The notes under the pieces are model-generated. The model was not told where the DNA came from and did no database searches. It was given only the letters and a program-made list of their open reading frames with translations. The position numbers were made by a program, and so were the translations under genes. DNA of 64,000 bases from Adineta steineri (lineage: Eukaryota; Rotifera; Eurotatoria; Adinetida; Adinetidae): NCBI GenBank assembly GCA_905250115.1, contig CAJNOI010000237.1, forward strand, positions 52,942-116,941, read 5' to 3'. Below are positions 46,232-59,220 of this stretch, piece by piece. Within the stretch, counting starts at the first letter, position 1; each line of letters begins with the position of its first letter.

Positions 46232-48756
46232 ATGTCTTTTCCTGCAATAACAACATTAACAAGTATTTGTGAAGATACTCTAAATTCAACCATTTTTGAA
46301 AAAACTGAATTAAAACCATTTAACAAACAATTAATTAATGAAGAATATTTAAATAAAATACCAGTAAATTTCGATGAAAATGTATCATTATTAAATTTAA
46401 AACAATTATTTCGTACTACACATTTACATATAGCACATCCATTACGTTCTTCATTATGGATAAATCTTCTTCGACAAGATCAAAAATATCAACAATATAA
46501 ATTTCAACAAGCTATTGAACGTTATCCAGAAGATATACGGTATGTACTTGTCGACAGTAAATTGCTTGCTTGTGTGTCCGTAGGGTTAAAAAAACATCGA
46601 AAATCAATTTTTTACGGTTTTCATTTGTTGTTTCAGTAAATGTGAAGAAAGTGGATTTTTACGAGAAAGAGCTAGGCGAGTCCTCGGACGAGCGTTACTT
46701 GTCATCTAATTTGAAAATAATGAGATAATTTATCTTTAAGTTATAATAACACTTTAGATAGAAATGTTATACGTTTGATTTCTTTTTCTATACTATGAAT
46801 AGTTACAAGTCAATTTGATTGAATATCTGATAGATGGTTAGCGACATTTCTATGAGTAAAATATGTATAACCTTCTTACCTATATTTCTCACATATGAAA
46901 CTATCTGAGTCAGAGGACAAACAATGCTGAACCGGGGCGGATTCCGAATTTCCATCTTTATACAAACTAGAACTGAACATATACGATTCTGTCACATAAA
47001 ACTTAGGAATGTAATCGTTAGAAAGATTGTAAGCTTAATAGTCTTTAGTCAAATTCAAGTATTTTTGAATATTTTTCTAGTATATGTATAATGCATGAAT
47101 TTTGTAATGATTTACTTTCTAGTAATATGTTTGGTCGTCGGAATGACATCACTGTTCGTCTTCCATCATGTATTGATCTTGATCATTTGCCTAATTATAA
47201 TCTTAATCGGAAAGGTCAACATGCACGAACACGAATCTTAAGTGTATTTGCTTATTATCATCCTGATATAACATGGGCACCATTACTTGCTCCATTAACT
47301 GCATTATTTTTACATTATATGACTGAAATTGATGCTTATGAATCTTTATTAATTTTAACAAATAATAATTATAAAATAATAACTCAAACAGAAATACAAT
47401 ATCAATCATTAATATTAGCATTTCGTTCATTATTACGACGACATTATCGTTCTACATATGATATACTTATGAAATATCAACAGAATATATTGGATAATTG
47501 GCTATGGATTATATTTGAATATTTACCTTTGAAATATCTTGTACCAATTATTGATTGTCTCTTAATTGAAGATATGAAAATTTTAATACGTTTCACAATA
47601 TCACTATTGAATTTTTTTGTTAAATATATTTCCAAACAACATATCAAACCTAAACGACGTTATTCAATATTTCGTCGTGAAACATTTTCTCGTTTATCAT
47701 CATCATCATCGATAAAAACAAATGGAACGGCTAATAATGATAGTAGATTAATTCATTTTATTCAACAATTAGATATACCAATTGAAAAATTATTTAAACA
47801 AGCATTTGCTATTCGACATTTACGAAGAAAACAAATTTTTCGAATTATTCAAGTATGTAATTTAGAAATATAACGACTATATAAAAAAAAAAACGTAATC
47901 TTTATTTACCTTATTCAATGTCATTAATTCGTTATGAGTTTACTATTATAAGTCTGAATATGTTTGTAAATATTGTCGAAAGATATATCGATCAAGGTTA
48001 TCTCTTATTTCAGTTACAAAATCAATAGTATTTTGTTCTCGATTTCATAAATATATTTAGATTGAAGAAATAAAAATAAAACAAGAACGTCGTCTTGGTC
48101 GTCCATTATCATTAATAAGTGATCATAATGGATCAAATTCTATATCAACAACAGCACCTATTCGTTCATACAATCAACAAAATTCAATTTCAATCATAAT
48201 GATTCGTGAATTTGATACAACAATAGCAAGTCATTCAGATTTTGCATATCTTTGGTCATTAATTCCAGCTCGTCTTACGGAATTTCAACCTGAACGTATT
48301 TATTCATCGAATATTCATGGTCGTCGTTTAAGAACTTTATATGATCATGTCGAATTTCATGAACATTGCTTTATTATAATACGTAATGAACTTGAAGAAA
48401 TTTTTGGTGCTTTTTGTTCAAGTCAATTTTCACTTCGGTCAAAAACACGTACATGGTTTGGTACAGGTGAATCATTTTTATTTACATTAAAACCTAAACG
48501 ACAAGTTTTTAAATGGATTGGTTATCAAAAATATAGTATGGGTCATACAAAACCATATGAAGATTATTTTATATATGCTGATGATGAACGTCTTCAAATT
48601 GGTGGAAGTAAAGAAGCACTTGATATTGGTTTATGTATACAACAAGATTTAAATCAAGGTAGTACAAAACAATGTGATACATATGCAAATAAACCATTAT
48701 CAACTAATGAACATTTTCAAATTATGGAAATAGAAGTCTTTGGTTTTACAAGTTAA
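46232..48756 (+). CDS. TBC1D24: TBC1D24/Skywalker homologue (TBC + TLDc)
   Basis: Exons 46232-46539, 47081-47852 and 48061-48756; 591 aa (human 559). TBC1D24 regulates synaptic-vesicle and endosomal traffic, acting on Rab/ARF6 GTPases and phosphoinositides. The TBC half has LKQLFRTTHLHIAHPLRSSL, RLPSCIDLDHLPNYNLNRKG and WIIFEYLPLKYLVPIIDCLL. The TLDc half (about residues 375-591) has WSLIPARLTEFQPERIYSSN, EEIFGAFCSS, TWFGTGESFLFTLKP and CDTYANKPLSTNEHFQIMEI. The first intron is 541 bp and has alternative AG sites, so an extra small exon cannot be excluded. TGAACTTTCAG ends 6 nt before the ATG. Confidence 0.92.
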
Positions 48757-49286
48757 CAAAAATTGTTTTGTTTATTATTTGTTTTTTTTGTACTATAAAT
48801 ATTTGGAAATTATTGAGAGTTATAATGTAAAATTTTGTACTTAAAGATGGTGGAAAATATAAATATAGAATTGTATTCAAATTTTAAAACTTTGTCATGT
48901 TTGCATAGAGAAGATTAAAATGGGTCTTTGTACTTTAAGACAGATATTTGCTATTTACATCGTATTGAATATAGAGAGCTGTGGGTCCACGGCTTTTTGG
49001 ATCCGGACCCAACCCAAACCCGATTGGGTCCCGAGTCTGGGTCGACTCGCAGCTCCCTAATTGAATGCTATATATATAAATGGAAGGTCACGATTATAGA
49101 AATTTTAATATAACTGATACTTTTGCTGATCGCTATACGTGCTTGATGGAATCGTTACCTGAATATTCACGTAGTGGAATAAGATGTATTAATAGCTATT
49201 GTCAAAGCAAAATAAATTAATACAGATTATCATAGGATTAATTCTGATTTTTATTTAAATGATTAAAAGGGAAAAAAAAGATTTTA
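48757..49286. other. Convergent intergenic region
   Basis: 530 bp between TBC1D24 (plus) and the nuclear receptor (minus). It contains the 88-bp hAT-type element at 48972 and otherwise 3' UTR-like AT-rich sequence. Confidence 0.6.
48972..49059. mobile_element. hAT-type MITE, 88 bp, 8-bp target duplication
   Basis: Ends TAGAGAGCTGTGGG and, inverted, TAGGGAGCTGCGAG (11 of 14 alike) are flanked by ATTGAATA (48964-48971) and ATTGAATG (49060-49067), an 8-bp duplication with one change. YARNG-type ends and 8-bp duplications define hAT. The interior is GC-rich (GGACCC, AACCCAAACCCG, GGGTCC), forming a hairpin, and stands out from the flanking ~75% AT DNA. Confidence 0.82.
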
Positions 49287-51022
49287 TTAAAAATTTCCAC
49301 TACAATTATCATTTGATTGATTAAGTTCTGTTTGTTGTATTTCTATTCTACTGTCAGATGATAAATAAACTATTTCATTATTATTATTATTTTGATAATT
49401 ATTTTCTGATATTGAATATGAATTTGTTGTTGTTGTTGAATAAACTCTATTCGATATCATATCATTTGCCATCATATCAACAAAACGTAAGACAAATTGT
49501 GCTTTCATATATTTAATATTTTTTTCATTGGTTAAATTCGTATATGAATTTGATGTTTCAGTTAATGTTCGTGCTTCTTTTTCTTGATCACATTCAAGTT
49601 CAAATAAGCGTAAAATACGTTCAATAACTGTATTATTTGTTGAATGAATGAAATTTTCATGAGTACCTAATGGTAAAAAAATTAATGATCCACCACCAAT
49701 TTGTTCATCATCAAAAGCTAATATAAGTAAAATCATAATAAGACGCCATCGTTCATTATGTGCAAATATCCATGCTTGTGGTTCTTTACTCCATGATGAT
49801 AAATTTTGTTCATTTTCACCTGTTATTAAAAATTTTATAGCTGATTCATGTCGTTTTAAACGTGCAAGAAATGTTTCCGGTACACATTCATTTTCATACA
49901 TAACAATATCAGCTAAACGATGACAAAATTGAAATATAATTGATGGATGAGTATTTGTTGTTGATTGTTGTTGTTCATATTCTTCAAATGATTGATAACA
50001 TTCAAGTAATTTTAACATTAATTGAAAATCATTATTATTCGGTTCAAGTTTAACACTTGTTGTTTCAAATGATGAACGAAAATGTTTTGGTGGTTTACCA
50101 AAACGTATCTTATCTAATGCCATACCTTTAGAAGAAGAAAAAAATTATTTAATTTTCTTAATTTTATTTTTTCTTACCAACATATTTACATTTATCAAAA
50201 CGACATGCTGCACAATTATTACGATTATTCTTGTTTATATTACATCGTGTTGGACATGGTTCGAGAATAGTTGATTTTTTTGAATAACGACGAAAAAATC
50301 CTTTACATGCTTCACATGTAAATACACCAAAATGATAACCAGAACTCGTATCATCACATACTCGACAAAGTTCAGATTCATATTGTAATCCTATTTGAAA
50401 GAAATGTTATTTTAATAAAAAATATTTCTTTTGTTTTTTACTCATTGTTTCATCTTGTAATTTTCTTTTTCTATTTGTTTCAACTGTCGATGTTGATACT
50501 TTTCGATCGAGAAGATCTGTTTCAATTTGTTGTTCATTATTTCCATATAAATCATTTATATGTCGAGAAAAACCAATATTAAATGGATCACCTATTGTAT
50601 TATTATTATTATTATTATTATGATAATGAGTTTGATAACCATTTTGATAAGCAGCTGCTGCTACAGCAACATTTAAATAAGTTGTATCATAATTTGTATA
50701 TGATGGTACATCTGTATTTGTAAATTGAGTGGTTCCTGATGATGATGATGATGACGAAAAAGGATGATATTGATGAGATGAAAAATATACATTTGATGAA
50801 GGTGGATAAGAATTTGTATTATAAGAAGAATAAGGTAAGGAATCAAGATAATAAGAATCATTCAAACGAAATGTTGTTGATTGATTTAAACGATCATTAT
50901 CAAATGTCTATTGTATCAAAAAAATAAAAATGAAATTCATTAGAGAAATATTTTCATACCGTTGATGAATTATATTGCTCATTGTACATTTTTTGTTGAA
51001 AAGCAAATGTGTTGTTCGTCAT
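49287..51022 (-). CDS. Nuclear hormone receptor with divergent second zinc finger
   Basis: Exons (minus) 51022-50960, 50907-50442, 50390-50178 and 50125-49287; 526 aa. An N-terminal Ser/Tyr/Asn-rich activation-type region (about 175 aa, with a basic RKRKLQDE segment) precedes the DNA-binding domain. Finger 1 is CRVCDDTSSGYHFGVFTCEA followed by CKGFFRRYSKK; finger 2 is CPTRCNINKNNRNNCAACRF then DKC, and KYVGMALDKIRFGKPPK is the GM-type extension. The P-box is CEACKG. The D-box has only three residues between its cysteines instead of the usual five. The C-terminal 280 residues are helical in places (WIFAHNERWRLIMILLILAF) but only weakly resemble a ligand-binding domain. A downstream ATG at 50989 is an alternative start. 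Receptor subfamily not assigned. Confidence 0.85.
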
Positions 51023-51501
51023 GAAACTATGTCAAGTTTATATGATGATAGAATAGACAGGAGAAGGGGAAGACTTTTTTTTTTTTGTTACATTCTACAA
51101 ACACCGTTCTCGGATAAATCAATCATGTTGATATTGAAAGAAAAATTTGATGTATAGATTCTGACATAGTGCATCTATTCAGTGTCGATTGCGTGTAAAG
51201 TTGGATATTCTACTTGTATGTTTCGATGAAATCAGATGTAGTCCTAACAATTTTTTTATATTGCCATATGTCTCTTTTTTTTTCTCTCTCTATGTCTTTT
51301 GATCTAAATATTAGACAAAAAAACAAAATCGTCATGAGTTAGTACGAATAAATGTGACAAATTCTCAAGTAACACTTTCTCAATGTCTAATATTAATTAT
51401 GTATATCGACTAAATCAGAGTATTGTTTTATTGAATCAAAAATGAATAATCACGTTTATTATAAATATATATATATATGAGCAAAATTAAGAAAAGAAAA
51501 A
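51023..51501. other. Intergenic region
   Basis: 479 bp between the stop of the FG-GAP gene and the nuclear receptor start, both minus strand. AT-rich; contains the receptor promoter and the FG-GAP 3' UTR boundary; nothing further recognised. Confidence 0.5.
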
Positions 51502-54500
51502 TTAACAAGTCTGTAAAAAAATATTTAAATTGTCAGTTCCATTATTTGCTATAGCACAATCTAATTTTTTATCGCCATTGAAATCGTCAATAATAATAGA
51601 AAATGGTTCAGATCCATATTCCATTGCATAGATAATTTGATTTGCAAATGTGCCGTTACTATAGCCAAGAAATAGACTAATTTCACTAGAAGCATAATTA
51701 GTAACAGCAATATCAAGTATAGAGTCATTGTTAATATCATTGACAGCTACAGAATATGGACGTGAAGACGGACCAGTTGAATAAGTTGTTTGATTTTGAA
51801 ATAAACCATTACCAGACCCAAGAAAAACACCAATATTATTTGAAGCAGAATTAGTAACAACAATATCTAGTATAGTATCATTATTAAAATCACCAAATGC
51901 TATACTAGATGGAGAAGAATTTAATCCAGTAGAAAATGTTGTTTGATTTGAAAACGAGGTATTACCATATCCAAGAAAAATACCAATATTATTTGTACCA
52001 GAATTAGTAATAACAATATCCATAAAAGTATCATTATTAAAATCTTCAATGATGAATGACTTTGGTCGAGAATTTTTAGTAGTTGAAAGCGTAGTTTTTT
52101 TTACAAAAACTTGATTGGTGCATCCAAAAAGTATCATGGCATTGTCATTTTGTGAATCAGGAACAATAATATCAAGTAAGTTGTCGTGATTAAAATCACC
52201 AATAGCTACAAAATATGGACCAGACCCAGTTGAATGTTTTATTTGAGTTGCAAAAGAACCATTCCCATATCCAAGAAGTATACTGATATCATCACTACCT
52301 TGATTTGGAAGAACAACGTCTAATTGACCATCATTGTTGAAATCACCAACAGCTAGAGATAATGAAAGTGAACCAATTGGATACGTGGTTCTATTTTGAA
52401 AAGATCCATTACCATATCCACCTAGATAATTCATTTTTGACTGATATGTTGCGGCGACAACAATATCAAGGTTATTGTCTTTGTCAAAATCACCAACAGC
52501 TACATATTGTGCCCCTATATCAGTTGAAAAAGTCATTTGACTTTTGAAAGAACCATCACCATTTCCCAAACGTACACCCACATTGTTATCATCATAGTTA
52601 GCAGTAACGAGATCTAGTTGACCATCATTATCGAAATCACCAATAGCTACCGATCGAGGAGAATGACCAGTTGGATATCGCTTGAAGAGAGCAAAAGATC
52701 CATCACCAGATCCAAGAAAGATATTTGTTCTGTTATAAGTAAGACTGGTAACGACAATATCTAACTTCGTGTCATTGTTAAAATCACCAATTGCTATACA
52801 CCGTGGAGTTGCATCAGTTGATATTGGACTTTGAGCTATAAAAGAACCATTACCAAATCCGAGAAGGATGATAATATTACCGCCAAGTGCATTGCCAACG
52901 ACGATATCTAATTGATTGTCGTTGTTAAAATCACCAACAGCGAGAGATTCTGGAAACGAACCAGTTGCATATGTCACCTGACTTGTGAAAGAACCATTTC
53001 CATATCCAAGAAGGATACTCACATTATTAGCATTAGCATTGGCAACAACTACATCCAGATGCGTATCGTTGTTGAAATCACCAACAGCTACAGCATATGG
53101 CAGAGAACCAGTTGGATATGTCGTTTGATTTGTAAAGGATCCAGTATTGTATGAAAAAAATATATCGATATTATCACTTCCATCATACGCAACAACAACT
53201 TCTGATCGATTGTCATTATCAAAATTACCAGACGCAATAGCAATAGGACTGAAAAGAACATCATCTAGATAAATGCTTTGAATTGCAAATGATCCATTTC
53301 CGTTTCCGAGTAACATTCCTAGATTTTGTGTACCATAATTGGTTACAGCAATATCTATATAATTATCACCATTGAAATCATTAATAGTAATGGATGATGG
53401 ATGAGAGTTTGAAGTCATATCAAACGTTATCTGTTCCATAAAAGTACTATTTCCATACCCAAATAGAATACCAACATCGTCAGTACCATAATTAGCAACA
53501 ATGATATCCGAATGATTATCATTATTTAAATCAGCAATGATAAAAGATCGTAAACTAGAACCACCACCAGATGCATAGCTGTCTTGGTTGTAAATGGCTC
53601 CTCGATTATACTGATGGATCACACTAATATTACTGCTATTGTATTGCGCGACGACGATATCTAGTCGAGTATCATTATCGAAATCCCCAATAGCGACAGG
53701 ATATGAATAAACGCCAGTATAAAATGCCATATTAGTTGGAAAAGTACCATTACCATCATTATCTCCAAAAAGAACAACGACGACTGTAAGTAAAGGACTG
53801 CTGATGATAATATCCAGTCGAGTATCATTATTAATATCACCGACCGCTATATATGTTGGACTATTTTTAGCTGCATATGTAACTTGTTTTGCAAAAGAAC
53901 CATTACCAAATCCAAGAAAAATTCCTATATTACGGCTATCATAATTAGCAACAGCCATATCTAATTGAGTATCATTGTTGAAATCACCAACAGCTATAAA
54001 ATATGGCGTACGACCAGTAAAATATATTATCTGATCTTTAAAAGATCCATTACCATATCCAAGAATAACACTAATGGTATTGTCACCATAATTAGGAACA
54101 GCAATATCTAGCTGATTATCATTGTTAAAATCGCCAACAGCTACAGAGTATGGTTGAGAACCAGTAGAACGTCCCGTAGCATTTATAAAAGAACCATTAC
54201 CAACTCCAAAAAGAACATATGCAAAATTACTACTAGGATTGTTAATAACAATATCTAGTTGATTGTCATTATTGAAATCCCCAACAGCCACGGCGTGTAG
54301 CGGAATAGGAACTGTATATGGTATTTGATTTGGAAAAGAACCATTGCCATCTCCAAGATAAACAATTATATTATTCGAACGGGAATTAGTAACGACAACA
54401 ATATCCAATCTGTTGTCATTATTAAAATCACCCACAGCTAAAGAAGACGGACTATAGGTAGTTCCATATGTAAGTTGCTGCGCAAAAGAACCATTAGCAT

Positions 54501-56119
54501 ATCCAAAAAGAATACTGATTGAGTTATTTAAATAATTGCCAACAACTATATCAAGTTTAGTATCATTATTGAAATCACCGACAGCAAGAGATCGTGGTGA
54601 AGAACCCGTTGTAAACATTACTGGACGTTTATATCCTTCAAAATAACCGAGAAGAATATCTATACTATCAGTATCATTATTAACAATAATCATATCTAAT
54701 CGATTGTCTTTATTAAAATCACAGATAGCAAATGAAATTGAGGATGATGACCCACTTGAATTCATTCTTGCATCAGAAAAAGTACCATCCCCATACCCCA
54801 GAAGTAAACCAGTATTATTAATACCAATACCAATAATAGCTAAATCCATTTCGTTGTCTTGATTAAAATCACCAACATCAATTGAATATGGAGAAGTAGA
54901 ATTTATTGGATAAATAGTTTGATTTGGAAAATTTCCATTCCCATTATTTATAAAGACACCAATAGTTTTAGTTCCATAATTGGTAATAGCAATATCAAGA
55001 AAAGAATCCATATTAAAATAACCAACAGCTATAGATGATGGATGAGAATTAATACCAGTATAAATAATCATTTCATTGCTTAAACTTCCATTATGATTTC
55101 CAAATAAAATTTGAATATTATTTGTTCCATAATTTGTTATAGCAATATCTAAATATTGATCATTATTAAAATCTCCAGTAATTAACGATGATGATAATGA
55201 ATCATAACCTGTTGAATAATTTAATGGATTTAAAAATGTACCATTACCAGTTGAATAATATATACTTATAGTATTTTTTCCATAATTAATTGTAATCATA
55301 TCAAGTAATGTATCATTATTAAAATCAACTAAATTAATAAATATTGGACGAGATGAATATGTTGAAATATCTTTATAATTAATAAATGATCCATTTCCAG
55401 ATCCAAAAAATATTCGAATATTATTTATACCAATATCAGTAACTACAATATCTAATTGATAATCATTATTAAGATCACCAATAGCAACCATATATGGAAT
55501 AGAATTTGAACCAGTTGAATATTCATTTTGTTTTATAAAATTTCCATCTTTATCTCCATAATAAATAGATATCTCGTTAACGCCAGAATCAGTAATAACT
55601 AAATCTAACCATGTATCATTATTTAAATCAGCAACAGCAATTGATCGTGTACCAACTTTATATTCTATTGGATTTGTTAATACTGCTGAGAATTTTAACT
55701 CGCATTTTGCACCTAAATAATACAAGAAAAATAAAATACAAATAGTTCAATTTCATTGATATTATTTGAAGAAAAAACATACCCTGTGGTTTTGGTGCAG
55801 TTAAACAAACAATAATGATTCCAGCAGTCGCCATAATACATGTAAATAGAAAAAAACTAATAAAACCTACAGTTAAATTTGATATTCCCCCAGGAAGATG
55901 TTTTCTAAAAACAAAATTCAATAAAATTATTTTGAACGGTAAATTAAAGAAAAAGATTTACGAAATCGTATCATTAATTTCATTATTGTTTTGTTTTATT
56001 TCATTATGTGTATTTGAAGACAAATTTGATATTTCTTCTGGTTCAATAGAAGATTCTCCAAAATTTACAAGTTCGATCACTTGAATACCATCATCATCAT
56101 CAGTAGAAATCATTTCCAT
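51502..56119 (-). CDS. Membrane-anchored FG-GAP/VCBS repeat protein, 1496 aa
   Basis: Exons (minus) 56119-55962, 55904-55783 and a 4.2-kb exon 55712-51502. An acidic cytoplasmic N-terminus of about 55 aa (MEMISTDDDDGIQVIELVNF) is followed by one TM segment (VGFISFFLFTCIMATAGIII, about residues 65-88). The rest is a chain of FG-GAP/VCBS repeats: I count 28 units of ~46-47 aa with a core like AVGDFNNDNQLDIVV, whose D-x-N-x-D-x-x-x-D loop binds calcium in integrin-like propellers. Four seven-bladed propellers would fit. Many N-x-S/T sites imply an extracellular position (type II). The family is common in bacteria and expanded in bdelloids; ligand unknown. The second and third codons after TTTTTATTTAG are EM; the acceptor abuts the ATG. 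Confidence 0.88.
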
Positions 56120-57104
56120 CTAAATAAAAATAATAATTAAAGAAAATAGGTTTTATTTATTAGAATTCGATTCACTCATAAGCTGTTTAATGTCTTGATT
56201 ATTTACAAAATTATGAATTTAAATACAAATTTTATATTGATAATTACCTTTAACTAATATTAAAGAATGACTAAAGTAAACGACGAATATACTAATTATA
56301 AATATTAACAAATGTAATACAAGTACATATTTATATATTTCTTTTTGTCTACAGTAATCTTTTTTTCATTCTCTAACGAAAAAATATAATAAATTATATT
56401 AATCAACCAATAAGAAATGAGATATTTTCCAGTGTCCAGGTGAAAAACTGACTCAGAATCAAATACTTTTAGTTTTTTTTTATTTCAGTGATCATTGATG
56501 CATAGATTGCTTCACATCAAATTTAATATAAACAGTATACGTCCTGTCAAAACAAAAAACTAATCATCAGCGATCTTTGTCTTAATGATCGGCGTCATAC
56601 ATTCAACATGATAAACAAGCCTAAATAAGTACTCATAAAATACGCACTTTCAGTTTTTTTCTTTATTACAATGATTATTATAATATATGAATCACGTTTT
56701 CTTTATCTTGATTGACTACCATGTCATCAATAAGATAAAAAGCTTATAAAACTAACTAATAGAAGAAAAAGAAAAAAAACGAAGTATCTGAGCCATGTGA
56801 CGTTATTATTATTTGCGTCTAAAATGATAAAAAATATATTTTATATATCAATACAAATATTCTTAGAATTTGTAACTCTAAATACATTTGTATTCATTTT
56901 TTTTTGGAAAATATTATCCTATTGGCGTGGATTCATACTACGTCATTTTTAAATTCCCATGATAATTATCTATTCTATGAGACTAACGAATAAATTGATT
57001 ATTTTATTTTTATTGGAAATATAATTATTTGCTAAAGTCATTTGACGAGTCGTATCTACTCAAACAAATTGTAAACAATTTTAATTATATGACGTTTTGA
57101 AGTA
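56120..57104. other. Intergenic region
   Basis: 985 bp between the broken GPCR and the FG-GAP start. AT-rich; no inverted repeats or frames worth reporting. Confidence 0.5.
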
Positions 57105-58029
57105 TTAAGTGATGACACTTTGTAAGTTTATCATACTACTATCCTCATCAGCTGACAGTGGAGGTAAAAGTTGAGTAAATGAATTGAGAATTGAGAAACC
57201 GAATGTAAAGCCGAGTGCATTTATAGATACACATAGTTCATGAATTCGATCAGCAAATGGATGCATTTCACCAGTAATAATAAATTGAAATAAAAAGAAA
57301 AGTGTAGGAAAACCAAGAATACTCATTACTAAACAAATCTTCAAAATAAACTTTATAGCAGTTATTTCACGTTTTGTTTGTAATAAAATACCACAATTAG
57401 GTAATCGACGAATATACATAATAAGATGAAAATAAATATATAATATTAAACATACTGGTATAAGATAACAGACAAGAAGTGAATAAATAAAACCTTTGAT
57501 ATGTGTAAATGACATATTGTTGAGGAAAATATGAAAAAACATGAAATGATATTAACTAATTGAAAATAATCATTAGAATATAAATCGGAATATTATTTAA
57601 TGACACTTGAAAAATTTTTATTGGAGTTAATCTTGAAATGGAAATAATTTTAAAAAGACGATATAATGCTTGTAATAAGAAACTATGATATATTTGACTT
57701 GTTAAGAAAAAAATAATATCAACTTGTATTCGACAAAGTTTTGAATCACCGAGATAGAAGTGATCTTTTAAAAGAGAAAAATCTCCAATAAATGTACGAA
57801 AAATAATTGAAAGCCATGCTAGATGGTAAATAAAAAAGACTAGATAAGTATTACCAATAAGTATTAATGAAATTTGATCATCGAAAGGTGATGATGAAAT
57901 TTGACGTCGATATAAGTTATTATAATGGAAACGATAAATAATAAGAGCAAGAATAATCAATGAAATAACCATAGAAAATATATGAATTGCAAGTGTAGAA
58001 CAATTCATTAAAATATTAGTTCCACTCAT
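57105..58029 (-). pseudogene. Rhodopsin-like GPCR, disrupted in extracellular loop 2
   Basis: From ATG 58029 the frame gives TM1 (IHIFSMVISLIILALIIYRF), TM2, TM3 (SKLCRIQVDIIFFLTSQIYH) with QALYRLFKII in place of the DRY region, and TM4, then a TAG at 57558-57556. A different frame from about 57515 resumes with SFTHIKGFIYSLLVCYLIPV (TM5), IRRLPNC...KREITAIKFILKI (loop 3/TM6) and TM7 (FTFGFSILNSFTQLLPP), ending at 57105. A stop and a frame change therefore separate the halves, and the loop-2 cysteine that should pair with the TM3 cysteine is missing. No GT-AG intron removes both lesions. It belongs to the intronless FMRFamide-receptor-like class expanded in bdelloids. Assembly error is a possible alternative. 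Confidence 0.75.
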
Positions 58030-59166
58030 GATTGAAATAAAATGGGGAATGATTCTTCTCTTGTGTTATTTATATTTTAATTAATAATGAAAACTTGATG
58101 ATGCTAATCTGAGAAAAAATAAAATAACACGCATCTTTTTTTTCTTTAGTTAACAAGACAAGATATACTAACATAAAATTAAGTATGTCAATATGTGATG
58201 AACGAGAAGAAAAACATTTGTATAATTGAGGCTACATGTTATTTTACGGAAGTGGATTGTTTGACAATATTTTCATCATAATGCTCGAATGTACTTCCCA
58301 TAGAATAAATAAAATTTTATCTTTTGTTAAATCTCATAGGTTGGAAAAATAATTCATCCAACAATTTTTTCTATAATTATAGTTATTGCACGCATGTCAT
58401 ATGATGAGAAAATATTAGAGTTCGATAATTGATGAAAAGTCTACAATATAACAATTCATTTCTATATATCGGATAGCTGTACAAAAGACAAATTCTTATC
58501 GAATTGTATTAATATAACGTAAATGTTGTTGTTTGTCTAATAGTGACATTTGTAGGAAAATAATCAATAGACAATTTTAGTAGATTAATTAGTTAGAATA
58601 AAGTAACGAGAAACTCATATAAAAGTTCTTAAGGAAATTGTGAAGTTTATTTAGAAACTTAAACTACTTTTCTTTCTCTTCATTAATATTTTAGTTTTGT
58701 AGAATTTCTTTGGATATTATCTATATGAGTTTTTATATTTCTGTCACAAAAAAAGTCTTCAAAATTCTATAGATACATATAAATAATTTTAATTTGGCAA
58801 GTAACACATAATAAACATGGTAATATGCGAAATATTATTAATAAAAATAATTATAGATATACAATATGATTAGTTTATTGATATTTTATGAAAATGATTT
58901 ATCACTAAAATGTTCATTAATATAGTATAAATTAAGAACAAACATTTTTATTAATTAGTCTCTTATCAATATGTTTTGCTGTATTTGATCACTATATCTT
59001 TCAATAAATTATTTCCTATATTTATGACAAAAAATATATAATATGTTTAATTGCAATAGTGGTATATTTTTTACTTTATTTTATGAATTAATAATATTTA
59101 TCGTATTTATGCTATTAATATAATAATTAATCTTACTATATTAGTGAGATTTTATTTATTTTCTTA

Positions 59167-59220
59167 TGGATGTGGGTGTGAATACTGTATTAATCATACA
59201 TCCACATGCACACCTACCCT
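59167..59220. repeat. GTGTGG/CCACAC foldback, copy 3
   Basis: TGGATGTGGGTGTGA, ~20-nt spacer, CATCCACATGCACACCTACC. It includes a perfect TGTGGGTGTG stretch within ~80% AT surroundings. Confidence 0.6.

Noticed and set aside
48928-49113. 61-codon frame containing a DPDPTQTRLGPESGS peptide
   Set aside because: It is the hAT-type MITE read through; no coding evidence.
52362-53154. Plus-strand frames inside the FG-GAP exon
   Set aside because: Antisense shadows of the repeat units.
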